From Deltaproteobacteria bacterium (GTDB lineage: Bacteria > Myxococcota > JACRCW01): DNA of 32,245 bases. Below the pieces are notes generated by a model. That model searched no databases and was not told the origin of the DNA. It worked only from the letters and a program-made list of their open reading frames with translations. Positions 24,670 to 32,245 of this stretch are shown here, piece by piece. How positions within the stretch are numbered: position 1 is the stretch's first letter; each line of letters begins with the position of its first letter. Both the position numbers and the translations under genes were made by a program. The stretch covers positions 1 to 32,245 of the forward strand of contig JACRCW010000054.1 in assembly GCA_016218805.1 (NCBI GenBank). Reading direction: 5' to 3'.

Positions 24670-25824
24670 TCACCGCGGGAGCACCGGGTCCTCCTGCAGC
24701 GGCCCAAACGGCGGTAATGCCCATTCTCCAACGGTGAGCCGCGCGAGGAAACGCGCGCGGGCCGCCAGTTCCTTCACATAGAACGGGCTGAACGCGCGCT
24801 CGTGGTCCACGTGGAGAAACGGCGCGTCCACGGCGTGGCACGCGCCGCAGCCCACGATCTCCATGTTGCGGCGCAGGTCCGGGTGCGCCTCCAGCACCGC
24901 GGGCGCCACGCCACTCAGATCCAGCTTCACCCACGGGTAGCCCTGGTTGACCCACTGGAACGGCCCGCGGAACGCCTCCGGGATGAGCGCCCGCCGCGCG
25001 TCCAGCGCTTCCGCGTTCTGCGCCACCCACCTGAGGAACGCCTCCCGCTGCGCGCCACCCACGCCCACCTTCAGCGAATCCGTCTGCTGGAACAGCGGCG
25101 GGTTGGTCAGCGTGCAGGTCCGCCCGGGCGCGCTGCCTTCATCCGTGTTCCACATCCGCCACTCCCAGGGCTGCTGCGTGAATTCCACGCTTTCAGCGGA
25201 CAGGAAGCGTTCCGGGACCAGGCTTTCAGTCACCAGCGCGCGCGCTTCCGCCAGGAACGCTGGCTCCTCCAACGACGACAGCGCTGCCAGGCGGCGCGCC
25301 AGTGTTTTGCAGTCCGTACCCGGCAGGCGGAACAACCACAGGAAATGAATGGGTGCATATACCGGATGCGTGGAGGCCATGGCCACGCGGAATTCACCGC
25401 AATGGCTGGCGCCGTCCGCCAGGTCCGGCCGGTGCACCAGCGCGGTGACCTTCACGGGAAACGCGCCCAGGTCCCACGTGGCCGGGTCCGCCCCGTGCGT
25501 GGCGGCAAAGTCCTCCAACAGCGCGCCGAATGCGGGCCGTTGGGACGCGTCCGTGGTGGTGAACGTGCGCAGCCAGTGTTCCCACAGCACGCCCGCGTTG
25601 CTGCCGGGGCACATGGTGCCCACCACGCGCGGCAGGCCTGCCACCTCCGGGTCATCCAGCAGCGCGGGCTGCGTCCACGTGAGACTGCGCGCGTCATCAA
25701 TGGGCGGAGGCTGATAGCCGTCAGCAGGGTCGCGCAGTCCCGCGTCAACCGCGCCACCGCCCGCGGGCGCACAGCCCCAGGCGGCCAGGAGAAGGAAGAG
25801 GTGGCATCGCATGCGCGGCCTCAT
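24670..25824 (-). CDS. secreted lipoprotein with one c-type haem motif
   Basis: 384 residues from the ATG at 25824; ATG at 25812 is an alternative and no ribosome site decides. The N-terminus MRCHLFLLLAAWGC is a signal peptide with an imperfect lipobox. The main body (about 30-320) is a soluble domain with many Trp and Pro and scattered cysteines, which I do not recognise. CGACH at 326-330 is a CxxCH site for covalent haem c. It lies in a short C-terminal segment with further histidines (HVDHER) that could supply a ligand. It may be a periplasmic electron carrier or a haem-bearing enzyme. Frames open well upstream of 25824 are antisense to the hydratase gene and were ignored. Confidence 0.78.
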   Translation of the reverse strand: MRPRMRCHLFLLLAAWGCAPAGGGAVDAGLRDPADGYQPPPIDDARSLTWTQPALLDDPEVAGLPRVVGTMCPGSNAGVLWEHWLRTFTTTDASQRPAFGALLEDFAATHGADPATWDLGAFPVKVTALVHRPDLADGASHCGEFRVAMASTHPVYAPIHFLWLFRLPGTDCKTLARRLAALSSLEEPAFLAEARALVTESLVPERFLSAESVEFTQQPWEWRMWNTDEGSAPGRTCTLTNPPLFQQTDSLKVGVGGAQREAFLRWVAQNAEALDARRALIPEAFRGPFQWVNQGYPWVKLDLSGVAPAVLEAHPDLRRNMEIVGCGACHAVDAPFLHVDHERAFSPFYVKELAARARFLARLTVGEWALPPFGPLQEDPVLPR

Positions 25825-26017
25825 AGCCGTGGCGTCGTCACGGCGCACCGTGACGGCTGGGAAGGACAGCGGGTGTGCATGCCCGGCCGCGCCGCGCTTG
25901 CGTCCCAGGTCCGCTTGCCGCGGCGCCGTGCGGCGCTGTCCCGCCTTGGAGAACGGATGCGTTGCCCCGGGCTGCGCTTTCCGCCACATTCCGCGGCCCC
26001 CACGCAAGGGACCACCC

Positions 26018-26797
26018 ATGACGGACACGCTGCTCATCTCCACGTCCGACGGCATCCGCACCCTCACACTGAACCGCCCGGAGCGGCGCAACGCGCTGTC
26101 CGCGGAACTGCAGGCCGCGCTCCACGGGGCCCTGCGTGACGCGGCGGTGGACAGCGCAGTGCGCTGCGTGGTGCTCACCGGCACGGGTGACAAGGCCTTC
26201 TGCTCCGGCGGGGACCTGCAACAGATGGGCATGGAGGAGGGCTGGCTTGCCGTGCATGACGGGCGGTTCGGGTTTGCGGAGCTGCTGCTGGGAATGCTGG
26301 ATTTCAACAAGCCGCTGGTGGCGCGCGTGGGTGGCAACGTGCTGGCGGGGGGCGTGGGCCTGGTGCTGGCGTGTGACCTGGTGATTGCCGCGGATGACGT
26401 CACGGTGAGCACGCCGGAGCTCCAGCGCGGGCTGTTCCCCATGATGATCAGCGCGCTGATGGTCCGCGAACTGGGCCGCAAGCGCGCCACCGAACTCATC
26501 CTGCTGGGTGACAAGTGGAGCGCGCAGCAGGCGCGCGAGGCCGGCATGGTGAACTTCGTCGTCCCGCGCGCGGCGCTGGACGACAAGACCAGCGAAGTCG
26601 CCAGCAAACTGGCGGCGGCCAGCCCGGCGGTGATGGGCCTGGGCAAGAAGGCGTTGCGCGTCTCGTCGGAAATGGGCTTGCGTGAAGCGCTGGCGTTTCT
26701 GCATTCGCAGCTTTCCATCAACCTCATGACGGAGGACGCGATGGAGGGTATCGCCGCGTTTCTCGAGAAGCGGCCGCCCCAGTGGAAGGGCCGGTGA
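26018..26797 (+). CDS. enoyl-CoA hydratase/isomerase family protein
   Basis: 259 residues from the ATG at 26018, with AAGGG eight bases upstream. Crotonase fold: oxyanion-hole segments FCSGGDL (61-67) and GGNVLAGGVGL (105-115). Both acid/base glutamates of true hydratases seem present: Glu134 in TPELQRG and Glu159 in ATELILLGD. This fits hydration of 2-enoyl-CoA to 3-hydroxyacyl-CoA; the chain length or branch is not readable. The BKACE gene starts ten bases after its stop, so the two are co-transcribed. Together they point to breakdown of an amino acid or short acyl chain through a 3-oxo intermediate. Confidence 0.9.
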   Translation: MTDTLLISTSDGIRTLTLNRPERRNALSAELQAALHGALRDAAVDSAVRCVVLTGTGDKAFCSGGDLQQMGMEEGWLAVHDGRFGFAELLLGMLDFNKPLVARVGGNVLAGGVGLVLACDLVIAADDVTVSTPELQRGLFPMMISALMVRELGRKRATELILLGDKWSAQQAREAGMVNFVVPRAALDDKTSEVASKLAAASPAVMGLGKKALRVSSEMGLREALAFLHSQLSINLMTEDAMEGIAAFLEKRPPQWKGR

Positions 26798-26807
26798 AGG
26801 AGCACGC

Positions 26808-27695
26808 ATGCACAAGTCCGCCGAAGCGATCATGAAGGACAAGGTTGTCATCACCTGTGCGGTCACCGGCGTGCTGGCAAACCGCAAGCAGTGCCCGTGG
26901 GTGCCCTATACGCCCGAGGAGATTGGCGAGGAGTGCCAGCGCGCGTACGAGGCCGGCGCCTCCGTCTGCCACATCCATGCGCGCGACCCGGACAGCGGTG
27001 GGCCCGCCTTTGGCCCCGCGATCTACCAGCGCATCCACGACGAGGTCCGCAAGCGTTCCCCGGTGCTGGTGAACTTCTCCACGGGGGCCATTGGGATGCC
27101 GGTGGAGGAGAAGATTGCGCACATTCCCGTGGTCCGGCCGGCCATTGCGGCGCTGAACATGGGGTCCATGAACTACGCCAAGTATTCTGAGAAGCGGAAG
27201 GACTTTGTGTTTGACCTCCTGTTTGCGAATCCCTTTGGGGAGATTGTGCACACGCTGCGCACGTTCCAGGAGCACCGTGTGAAGCCGGAGCTGGAGTGCT
27301 TTGACAGCGGGCACACCAACAGCATCTGGCCGCTGCTGGACCTGGGCGTCCTCACGCCGCCCCTGCAGTTCTCATTCATTCTCGGCGTGGTGGGCGGTAT
27401 CCCGGCCACCGCGGAGGCGCTGGCGTTCCAGAAGGCGCAGATCCCGGACCACAGCCAGTGGGAGGTGATTGGCATCAGCCATGAGCAGTGGTTGCTGGTG
27501 GCGGCGGCGTTGTCACTGGGCGGGAACGTGCGCGTGGGCCTGGAGGACAACTTCTACGTGGCACCGGGCGTGATGGCCAAGAGCAACGGCGAGCTGGTGG
27601 CCAAGGCAGCGCGCATGGCGCGTGACGTGGGACGGGAACCGGCCAGTGTGGCGGAAGCCCGGAAGATCCTGGGCATCCCTGACGACCGTTTCTGA
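26808..27695 (+). CDS. beta-keto acid cleavage enzyme (BKACE, DUF849)
   Basis: 295 residues, start ATG at 26808 with GAAGGAG in front. TIM-barrel family that cleaves a 3-oxo acid with acetyl-CoA to give acetoacetate and a new acyl-CoA; the lysine-fermentation enzyme Kce is a member. Zinc ligands are visible as His55 and His57 in HIHARD and Glu246 in VGLEDNFY. NFSTG (89-93) and GHTNSIW (168-174) line the active site in relatives. The exact 3-oxo substrate is set by residues I cannot assign. It lies between a hydratase and, after a small membrane protein, a biotin carboxylase. Confidence 0.9.
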   Translation: MHKSAEAIMKDKVVITCAVTGVLANRKQCPWVPYTPEEIGEECQRAYEAGASVCHIHARDPDSGGPAFGPAIYQRIHDEVRKRSPVLVNFSTGAIGMPVEEKIAHIPVVRPAIAALNMGSMNYAKYSEKRKDFVFDLLFANPFGEIVHTLRTFQEHRVKPELECFDSGHTNSIWPLLDLGVLTPPLQFSFILGVVGGIPATAEALAFQKAQIPDHSQWEVIGISHEQWLLVAAALSLGGNVRVGLEDNFYVAPGVMAKSNGELVAKAARMARDVGREPASVAEARKILGIPDDRF

Positions 27696-27741
27696 CCCCG
27701 TTGACAGCCCTTCCACGACGGGGCATGTGCCCCAGCCCGCC

Positions 27742-28437
27742 ATGATCGCCATTGCCGCCCTGCTCTGTGCCATCCCCGTTGCCGACGACGGCGCGCTGCC
27801 TCCCATTCCCGCGGAGCAGCGCCTGGCGGATGCGGACGCGCTGGCGGCGGCGATGAACCTGCAGGGTGCGGCGGGCGCGCTGGGCGCGCTGGCGGATGAC
27901 CCCACCGTTCCCCCCGCCCTTCGTGCCAAGGCGGCGCTGAAGCTGGGCCTGGTGGAGCAGCAGCGCGGGCTGCCGGACCGCGCGGTGCTGGCGTTCAAGG
28001 CGGCCCTGGCGCAGGACCCGTCCATCACGTTGCCGGCGCAGGCCGCTCCGGAAGCGGGCGCATTGTTCCAGCAGGCGCGCGGGGAGCTGGCCGCGTGGAA
28101 GCCGCCACCAGCGCCGCTGCCCGCCAAGGTGGTGCCCGTTTCTGATCCCGCGCTGGGGTGGATCCGCCCGACGAGCTACGCGGTGATTGGCGCGGGCGGC
28201 GTCATGCTGGTGGCGGGCGCGGTGGTGGCCATGGGCGGGTTTGTGCTGCGCGAGTACACCTTCCGCTTTGCCGCCGCGGACTACGCGCCCACGCTGACGC
28301 GCGCGCTGCTGCCGGTGGCGGTGGCGGCGGCGGCGCTGGTGCTGCTGGCCATCCCGACGGGGGGAACGGGCCTGGCGCTGTTCTTCCTCTCCGGCCGCGA
28401 CGGCCCGCTGCGCGACCGCACCACCGACACCGACTGA
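27742..28437 (+). CDS. exported TPR-like membrane protein
   Basis: 231 residues. A short hydrophobic N-terminus (1-12) is a signal peptide or first anchor. Residues about 25-115 are Ala/Leu helices with a TPR-like pattern (AALKLGLVEQQRG, AVLAFKAALAQDP). A Pro-rich hinge (121-128) leads to two transmembrane helices, about 146-168 and 188-215, and a charged tail. Such small TPR-plus-TM proteins are common in myxobacteria with no fixed role. It lies 46 bases after the BKACE gene and 18 before the biotin carboxylase gene, so it is probably in the same transcript, though its link to metabolism is unclear. No clear ribosome site. Confidence 0.7.
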   Translation: MIAIAALLCAIPVADDGALPPIPAEQRLADADALAAAMNLQGAAGALGALADDPTVPPALRAKAALKLGLVEQQRGLPDRAVLAFKAALAQDPSITLPAQAAPEAGALFQQARGELAAWKPPPAPLPAKVVPVSDPALGWIRPTSYAVIGAGGVMLVAGAVVAMGGFVLREYTFRFAAADYAPTLTRALLPVAVAAAALVLLAIPTGGTGLALFFLSGRDGPLRDRTTDTD

Positions 28438-28455
28438 CTGTTCACGGAGGCGTGC

Positions 28456-29808
28456 ATGTTCCAGAAGATCCTCGTCGCCAACCGCGGCGAAATCGCCCGG
28501 CGCGTGGTGCGCACCGCGCGGAGACTTGGCGTGAAGACCGTGGCCGTGCACTCGGACGCGGATGCCGGCGCACTGTTTGTGCGTGATGCGGACGAGGCCG
28601 TGCGCATTGGCCCGCCGCCGCCGCGGGAGAGCTACCTCAACGTGGCCGCCATCCTGGCCGCTGCCCGGGACACGGGCGCGCAGGCCATCCATCCCGGCTA
28701 CGGCTTCCTCTCCGAAAACGCTGCATTTGCCACGGAGGTGGCCCGCGCGGGGCTGGTGTTCATTGGCCCTCCCCCGTCCGCCATGAACGCGCTGGGAGAC
28801 AAGGTGGAGGCCAAGCGCAACGTGTCCGCCGTGGGCGTGCCGGTGGTGCCCGGGTTTGTGGGCGTCCTGGAGAATGAGGACCACGCCGTGGCGGAGGCCA
28901 ACCGGATCGGGTTTCCGGTGATGCTCAAGGCGTCCGCCGGTGGCGGCGGTATTGGCATGCACCGCTGCCGGTCTGAGGCGGACCTGCGCAAGAACTTTGG
29001 TGATGCGCGCAAGAAGGGCGAAATGTTCTTTGGGAAATCCCACGTATTCCTGGAGAAGCTCATTGACCGGCCGCGCCACGTGGAGGTGCAAATCATCGGC
29101 GATGCGGGCGGCACGGTCCACGCGCTGTCCGAACGCGAGTGCTCCATCCAGCGGCGGCACCAGAAGGTGCTGGAGGAGGCGCCCAGTCCCGTGGTGGATC
29201 CGCCCATGCGCGCGCGCATGCTGGAGGCGGCGCGCAAGGCCGGCGAGGCGGCCGGGTACCGCAACGCGGGCACGGTGGAGTTCATTGTTGACGGGAATAC
29301 GCGGGAGTTCTTCTTCCTTGAGGTGAACGCGCGGCTCCAGGTGGAACACCCGATTACCGAGGCGGTGATGGGAATTGATCTCGTGGAGGCGCAACTCCGC
29401 GTGGCCGCGGGCGAACCGCTGCCGTTTGACCCCGCGGCGTTGCGCATGGATGGCCACGCGATTGAAGCGCGCATCTGCGCGGAGGATCCGGATAAGCGGT
29501 TTGTCCCCAGCCCGGGCACCATCAGCGCGCTGTCCTTCCCATCCGGCGAGGGCATCCGCGTGGACACCGGCGTGGAGTCCGGCTCCGTGGTGACGCCGTA
29601 CTATGACAGCCTGCTGGCCAAGCTCATCTGCCACGGGAAGGACCGCGCGCAGGCGTGTGACCGCCTGGTGGCCGCGCTGCGCCAGTGCAAGGTGGAGGGA
29701 ATCAAGACCAACATCCCGCTGCTGGAAAAGGTCGTGGACAGCGAGGTGTTCCGCAGCGGCAAACTGCACACCGACCTGCTGGCCGAATCGTTCGGTCTGA
29801 AGTCATGA
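28456..29808 (+). CDS. biotin carboxylase (AccC-like subunit of an acyl-CoA carboxylase)
   Basis: 450 residues with GGAGG before the start. Full ATP-grasp biotin carboxylase: HPGYGFLSEN (79-88), glycine-rich loop AGGGGIGM (161-168), ECSIQRRHQK (228-237), and EVNARLQVEH (289-298) with the catalytic Arg. It carboxylates biotin with bicarbonate and ATP. The length fits AccC without a fused biotin carrier, so a carrier and a carboxyltransferase must be encoded elsewhere. The glycine loop has Ile where AccC usually has Arg or Lys (GGGGxGM). Context suggests a carboxylase for propionyl-, methylcrotonyl- or a similar CoA rather than the housekeeping AccC, but this is inference. Its TGA overlaps the next ATG (ATGA). 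Confidence 0.9.
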   Translation: MFQKILVANRGEIARRVVRTARRLGVKTVAVHSDADAGALFVRDADEAVRIGPPPPRESYLNVAAILAAARDTGAQAIHPGYGFLSENAAFATEVARAGLVFIGPPPSAMNALGDKVEAKRNVSAVGVPVVPGFVGVLENEDHAVAEANRIGFPVMLKASAGGGGIGMHRCRSEADLRKNFGDARKKGEMFFGKSHVFLEKLIDRPRHVEVQIIGDAGGTVHALSERECSIQRRHQKVLEEAPSPVVDPPMRARMLEAARKAGEAAGYRNAGTVEFIVDGNTREFFFLEVNARLQVEHPITEAVMGIDLVEAQLRVAAGEPLPFDPAALRMDGHAIEARICAEDPDKRFVPSPGTISALSFPSGEGIRVDTGVESGSVVTPYYDSLLAKLICHGKDRAQACDRLVAALRQCKVEGIKTNIPLLEKVVDSEVFRSGKLHTDLLAESFGLKS

Positions 29809-30680
29809 GGCACATCCCGTTTGTTCAATTGGACGTATTCACGCAGCGGCCGCTGGAGGGCAACCAGTTGGCGGTGTTCCCGGACGCGGGCTCGCTCACC
29901 GGGGACGACATGCAGGCGCTGGCCCGGGAGACCAACTTCTCCGAGACAACCTTCATCATCCCGCGCGGTGGCGACGTGGAAGGCCGCGCGGGCGTGCGGG
30001 TGCGCATCTTCACCGTGCAGCAGGAACTGCCCTTTGCCGGCCACCCCACGCTGGGCACCGCGTGGTTCCTGCACCGCCAGCGCAAGGTGGACCGCGTCAC
30101 GCTGGACCTGGGCGTGGGACCGGTGACGGTGGAATTCGGCGCGGATGGCGCGGGCGTGATGACGCAGAAGGACCCGGTGTTTGGTGCCACGCATGACCGG
30201 CGTGACGTGGCGCCGCTGGGTGGGCTTTCTGTGGACGACCTGCGCGACGATCTCCCGGTGCAGGCGGTGTCCACGGGCCTGCCGTTTGTGGTGGTGCCGG
30301 TTCGGACGGCACAGGCGCTGCGGCGCATGAAGCTGGATGCCACGCGGACGGACGCGTACCTGGCAGCGGCGGAGGCAAAGTTCCTCTACTGGATTGCGCT
30401 GGACGGCGGGGGACGGGACGGCGTGGACGCGCAGGCGCGCATGGTCTTCTACGGCGGCGAGGACCCGGCCACGGGCAGCGCCGCCGGGTGCGGCATCAGC
30501 CACCTGGTGCACCACGGCGCGGTTCCGTCAGGAAAGACAATCACCATCCTGCAGGGACTGGACGTGAAGCGGCCCAGCCTGGTGCGTACATCCGCGGAAC
30601 GGGTGATGGACGCGGTGTCGCGCGTGCGCGTGGGCGGTCACGTCGTGGAAGTGGCCCGCGGTGAGTACGCGGTCCCCTGA
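29805..30680 (+). CDS. PhzF family isomerase-like protein
   Basis: 291 residues, start ATG overlapping the carboxylase stop by four bases. PhzF fold with catalytic Glu47 in NFSETTF, the ELPFAGHPT loop (74-82) and the C-terminal GGEDPATGSAAG motif. PhzF enzymes shift double bonds or act as isomerases; most family members have unknown substrates and are not phenazine enzymes. No other phenazine gene is present. The tight coupling to the biotin carboxylase suggests a shared metabolic route. Confidence 0.9.
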   Translation: MRHIPFVQLDVFTQRPLEGNQLAVFPDAGSLTGDDMQALARETNFSETTFIIPRGGDVEGRAGVRVRIFTVQQELPFAGHPTLGTAWFLHRQRKVDRVTLDLGVGPVTVEFGADGAGVMTQKDPVFGATHDRRDVAPLGGLSVDDLRDDLPVQAVSTGLPFVVVPVRTAQALRRMKLDATRTDAYLAAAEAKFLYWIALDGGGRDGVDAQARMVFYGGEDPATGSAAGCGISHLVHHGAVPSGKTITILQGLDVKRPSLVRTSAERVMDAVSRVRVGGHVVEVARGEYAVP

Positions 30681-30703
30681 CACGCGCGACCCGTCGGCGA
30701 ATT

Positions 30704-30719
30704 GCCCTGGATTCAGGGC
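30704..30719. terminator. short hairpin between convergent genes
   Basis: GCCCTG (30704-30709), loop GATT, CAGGGC (30714-30719) is a perfect 6-bp stem. It lies between the phzF-like stop and the end of the convergent gene at 30713, overlapping its stop codon. No T-run, so bidirectional termination is only possible. Confidence 0.35.
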
Positions 30720-31471
30720 GCAGGGTCGGGTGGAGGATTGGCGGGCTTTCGGCCAAGCGGGGCCCACAAGGCCAACCCGAGTCCGCCCACGAGACCGCCG
30801 ATGGGGAGCGCCAGCAACAGCGGGTTGTCCAGCGCGCACACGCCCAGGAGCGCCAGCCCCAGTGCCACCACCAACCCGCAGACCAGCCCAGACGCCCACC
30901 CGCCCACGACGTCACCGCGGTGCCTTCCACCGGGCGGCCTGCGGGAATGCATGGCCAGCCAGACGTTGCGCAGGGCAAGTGCGCCAAGAAACAGGAAGGC
31001 CCACGCCAACGGGCTGCTTCCTTCCAGTTCCACGGTGGCAGTTGCGCCGCAGGTGGTCCCGTCAGGCGCAGTCTCCGTGATGCGCACCGGTGCGCGCACG
31101 CCGCCCGCAAAACCGGAGAAGAAGTAGTGGTAGCTGCCCTGTGAACGCGTGGGCAGCGGCTTGCCGTCGTCACCCCAGGTGCGCAGCGCGATCTCGCCGA
31201 GCGGCGAGGGCAGCACGATGGTCGCCACACCCCGGCGCGGGCCGGCGGTGGGGCGCGCCACCACCCAGTGGATATCTCCCTCGGTGGGGATTGCCAGCGT
31301 TTCGGTGGATGCCAGCGCGTAGGACGTGGAGCCGATGCGGAGGTCCGCGCGGCATTCGCCGCTTAGGGACGCGCGCGTGGGCAGAGGCGCCAGGCACACA
31401 GCCAGCACCACGGTGGCAACGTGGCGCCATGCATTGAACGGGGTGGAGGGTAGCCTGTGCGGGGTGCGCAT
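30713..31471 (-). CDS. exported membrane protein, function unknown
   Basis: 252 residues. Signal peptide to about residue 35 (APLPTRASL), then an extracytoplasmic beta-rich domain (36-150) with two cysteines (Cys40 and Cys142) that could form a disulfide. Three transmembrane helices follow (about 154-175, 192-213, 217-239) and a short Pro-rich tail. No family recognised. It follows the lipoprotein gene at 31495 by 23 bases on the same strand, so the two probably form one unit of envelope proteins. Confidence 0.72.
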   Translation of the reverse strand: MRTPHRLPSTPFNAWRHVATVVLAVCLAPLPTRASLSGECRADLRIGSTSYALASTETLAIPTEGDIHWVVARPTAGPRRGVATIVLPSPLGEIALRTWGDDGKPLPTRSQGSYHYFFSGFAGGVRAPVRITETAPDGTTCGATATVELEGSSPLAWAFLFLGALALRNVWLAMHSRRPPGGRHRGDVVGGWASGLVCGLVVALGLALLGVCALDNPLLLALPIGGLVGGLGLALWAPLGRKPANPPPDPAP

Positions 31472-31494
31472 GAATGCCGTCCTATCCAGCCGGC

Positions 31495-32034
31495 TTACGG
31501 GGGAGGCACACCGCCAACATAGGCCCGGTACGTATAGGCCGTGATGGGCGTGGAGTGCAGGACCAGCGCGAGTTGCGCCGGGCCGGTCACGGCGTCACGG
31601 AAGCGCACGAACAGGTCCCCATCCCGCGTGAAGGACGGCGTGACGGCGACGCGGCTGCCGGGCTGCCATTCCACGGGTCCCTCCGTCTCCACGTTCACCT
31701 CACCCACAAAGCCCTCAATGACAACCGCGGGGGGCAGCGGGCGACCAGGCTGGTGGACGAAGAACACGGCAAGGTGACGCCCAGCCGGGAGAACCGCCGC
31801 GGCCATGTCCGAATTGTACGGATAGACATTGCCCAGGCAATCCACCGCGCACACGCCGTTGTAGGCTCTGGAACCACCGGTGCGACACGTCGCCTCGGGC
31901 GGCTGCAACTCGTCATAACCGCACCCCGCCGCCGTGTCGTCCGTCTTGGCGCCGCCGCTCCCGGGCCCGTCCGCGCAGCCCAGCGCCGACGCCATCAGTG
32001 CGGTGAAGACCATGGTGCGAAAGACGGGATTCAT
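31495..32034 (-). CDS. small lipoprotein, function unknown
   Basis: 179 residues from the ATG at 32034; an in-frame extension to 32088 adds an Arg-rich stretch that would spoil the signal peptide. The signal ends in SALGC with Cys20 as probable lipid site. The mature part is about 160 residues, beta-rich, with four more cysteines in the first 65 residues (GCGY, ATC, GVCAVDC) that suggest disulfides. No family recognised. It is the first gene of a two-gene envelope unit with 30713-31471. Its promoter would lie in 32035-32245. Confidence 0.72.
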   Translation of the reverse strand: MNPVFRTMVFTALMASALGCADGPGSGGAKTDDTAAGCGYDELQPPEATCRTGGSRAYNGVCAVDCLGNVYPYNSDMAAAVLPAGRHLAVFFVHQPGRPLPPAVVIEGFVGEVNVETEGPVEWQPGSRVAVTPSFTRDGDLFVRFRDAVTGPAQLALVLHSTPITAYTYRAYVGGVPPP

Positions 32035-32176
32035 CGGCAGCCCCCAGTGAAGGCGCCGGACGCTACGAGCGCGTGGGCGTGTTGGCAATGACCCGGGTCA
32101 GGCGGGGTGTGATCGCCCATGGTTGTGGTCCCTGGGGGTGGGGCAGCCACAGGATCCCAAAGAGCCGTTGTGGTGT

Positions 32177-32199
32177 GGCACAGCCGCCCCGGCTGTGCC
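32177..32199. repeat. perfect 9-bp-arm hairpin at the right edge (dispersed-palindrome type)
   Basis: GGCACAGCC (32177-32185), loop GCCCC, GGCTGTGCC (32191-32199). The sequence resembles short palindromes I remember as dispersed repeats in environmental genomes; this could not be checked. It is in the 211-base non-coding end (32035-32245), where nothing else was recognised. Confidence 0.5.
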
Positions 32200-32245
32200 G
32201 GTGCATGGCGACGTCACGGATGTCCCGCTGGCGTCCCGGCCGGGG

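Noticed and set aside
27475..29769. Minus-strand open frame of about 764 codons opposite the BKACE and biotin carboxylase genes
   Set aside because: Shadow of well-identified enzymes; Arg/His/Gln-rich with no domain.
29805..30680. PhzF-like gene as evidence for phenazine synthesis
   Set aside because: No other phenazine gene is present and most PhzF-fold proteins are unrelated to phenazines.

Overview
The window reads as a chromosomal segment of a high-GC Gram-negative bacterium, most likely a member of the Myxococcota. The reasons are strongly G/C-biased third codon positions, several secreted lipoproteins with cysteine-rich or serine-rich repeats, and a four-gene operon whose large enzyme matches the domain order of the myxobacterial ether-lipid enzyme ElbD. 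No rRNA, tRNA, CRISPR array, integrase or transposase gene was found.

Layout. Positions 1-9302 hold a minus-strand operon: HAD-IB phosphatase, LarA/DUF2088-like protein, giant ElbD-like multidomain enzyme, extended SDR reductase and a small membrane protein. The spacings are 3 to 21 bases. Upstream of it on the same strand are an RdgC-like gene and an overlapping partner gene (9466-10660). A class I methyltransferase (10752-11390, plus) is followed after one base by a 140-bp element with perfect 29-bp inverted ends. Next comes an isolated nuoE-nuoF pair (11586-13478, minus).

Positions 13698-17049 are the most unusual part. A plus-strand gene ends in a SEC-C zinc motif. Behind it lies a tightly coupled two-gene module (AAA ATPase plus a DUF3226/TOPRIM-like protein) with different codon habits. 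After the module, the last 48 bp of the SEC-C gene appear again, 47 of 48 bases identical. This looks like an insertion at the 3' end of a protein gene, with the duplicated end acting like attL/attR. The module resembles two-gene anti-phage systems of the OLD/PARIS style, but that function is inferred.

Positions 17095-25824 are rich in secreted proteins: a small hypothetical protein, an 847-residue Cys-repeat lipoprotein with a 75-bp tandem repeat array, a two-gene cupin-like unit, a serine-rich lipoprotein with a lamin-tail-like region, a DUF4143 ATPase preceded by two related 37-bp palindromes, and a lipoprotein with one c-type haem motif. Positions 26018-30680 form a plus-strand metabolic run: enoyl-CoA hydratase, BKACE/DUF849 enzyme, TPR-like membrane protein, biotin carboxylase and PhzF-family enzyme. 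It suggests acyl-CoA or amino-acid catabolism. The window ends with two minus-strand envelope proteins and a short hairpin that looks like a dispersed palindrome.

The two themes that hold together best are the ether-lipid operon at the left end and the SEC-C-bracketed ATPase module in the middle. All family names come from reading motifs by eye; no database search was possible.
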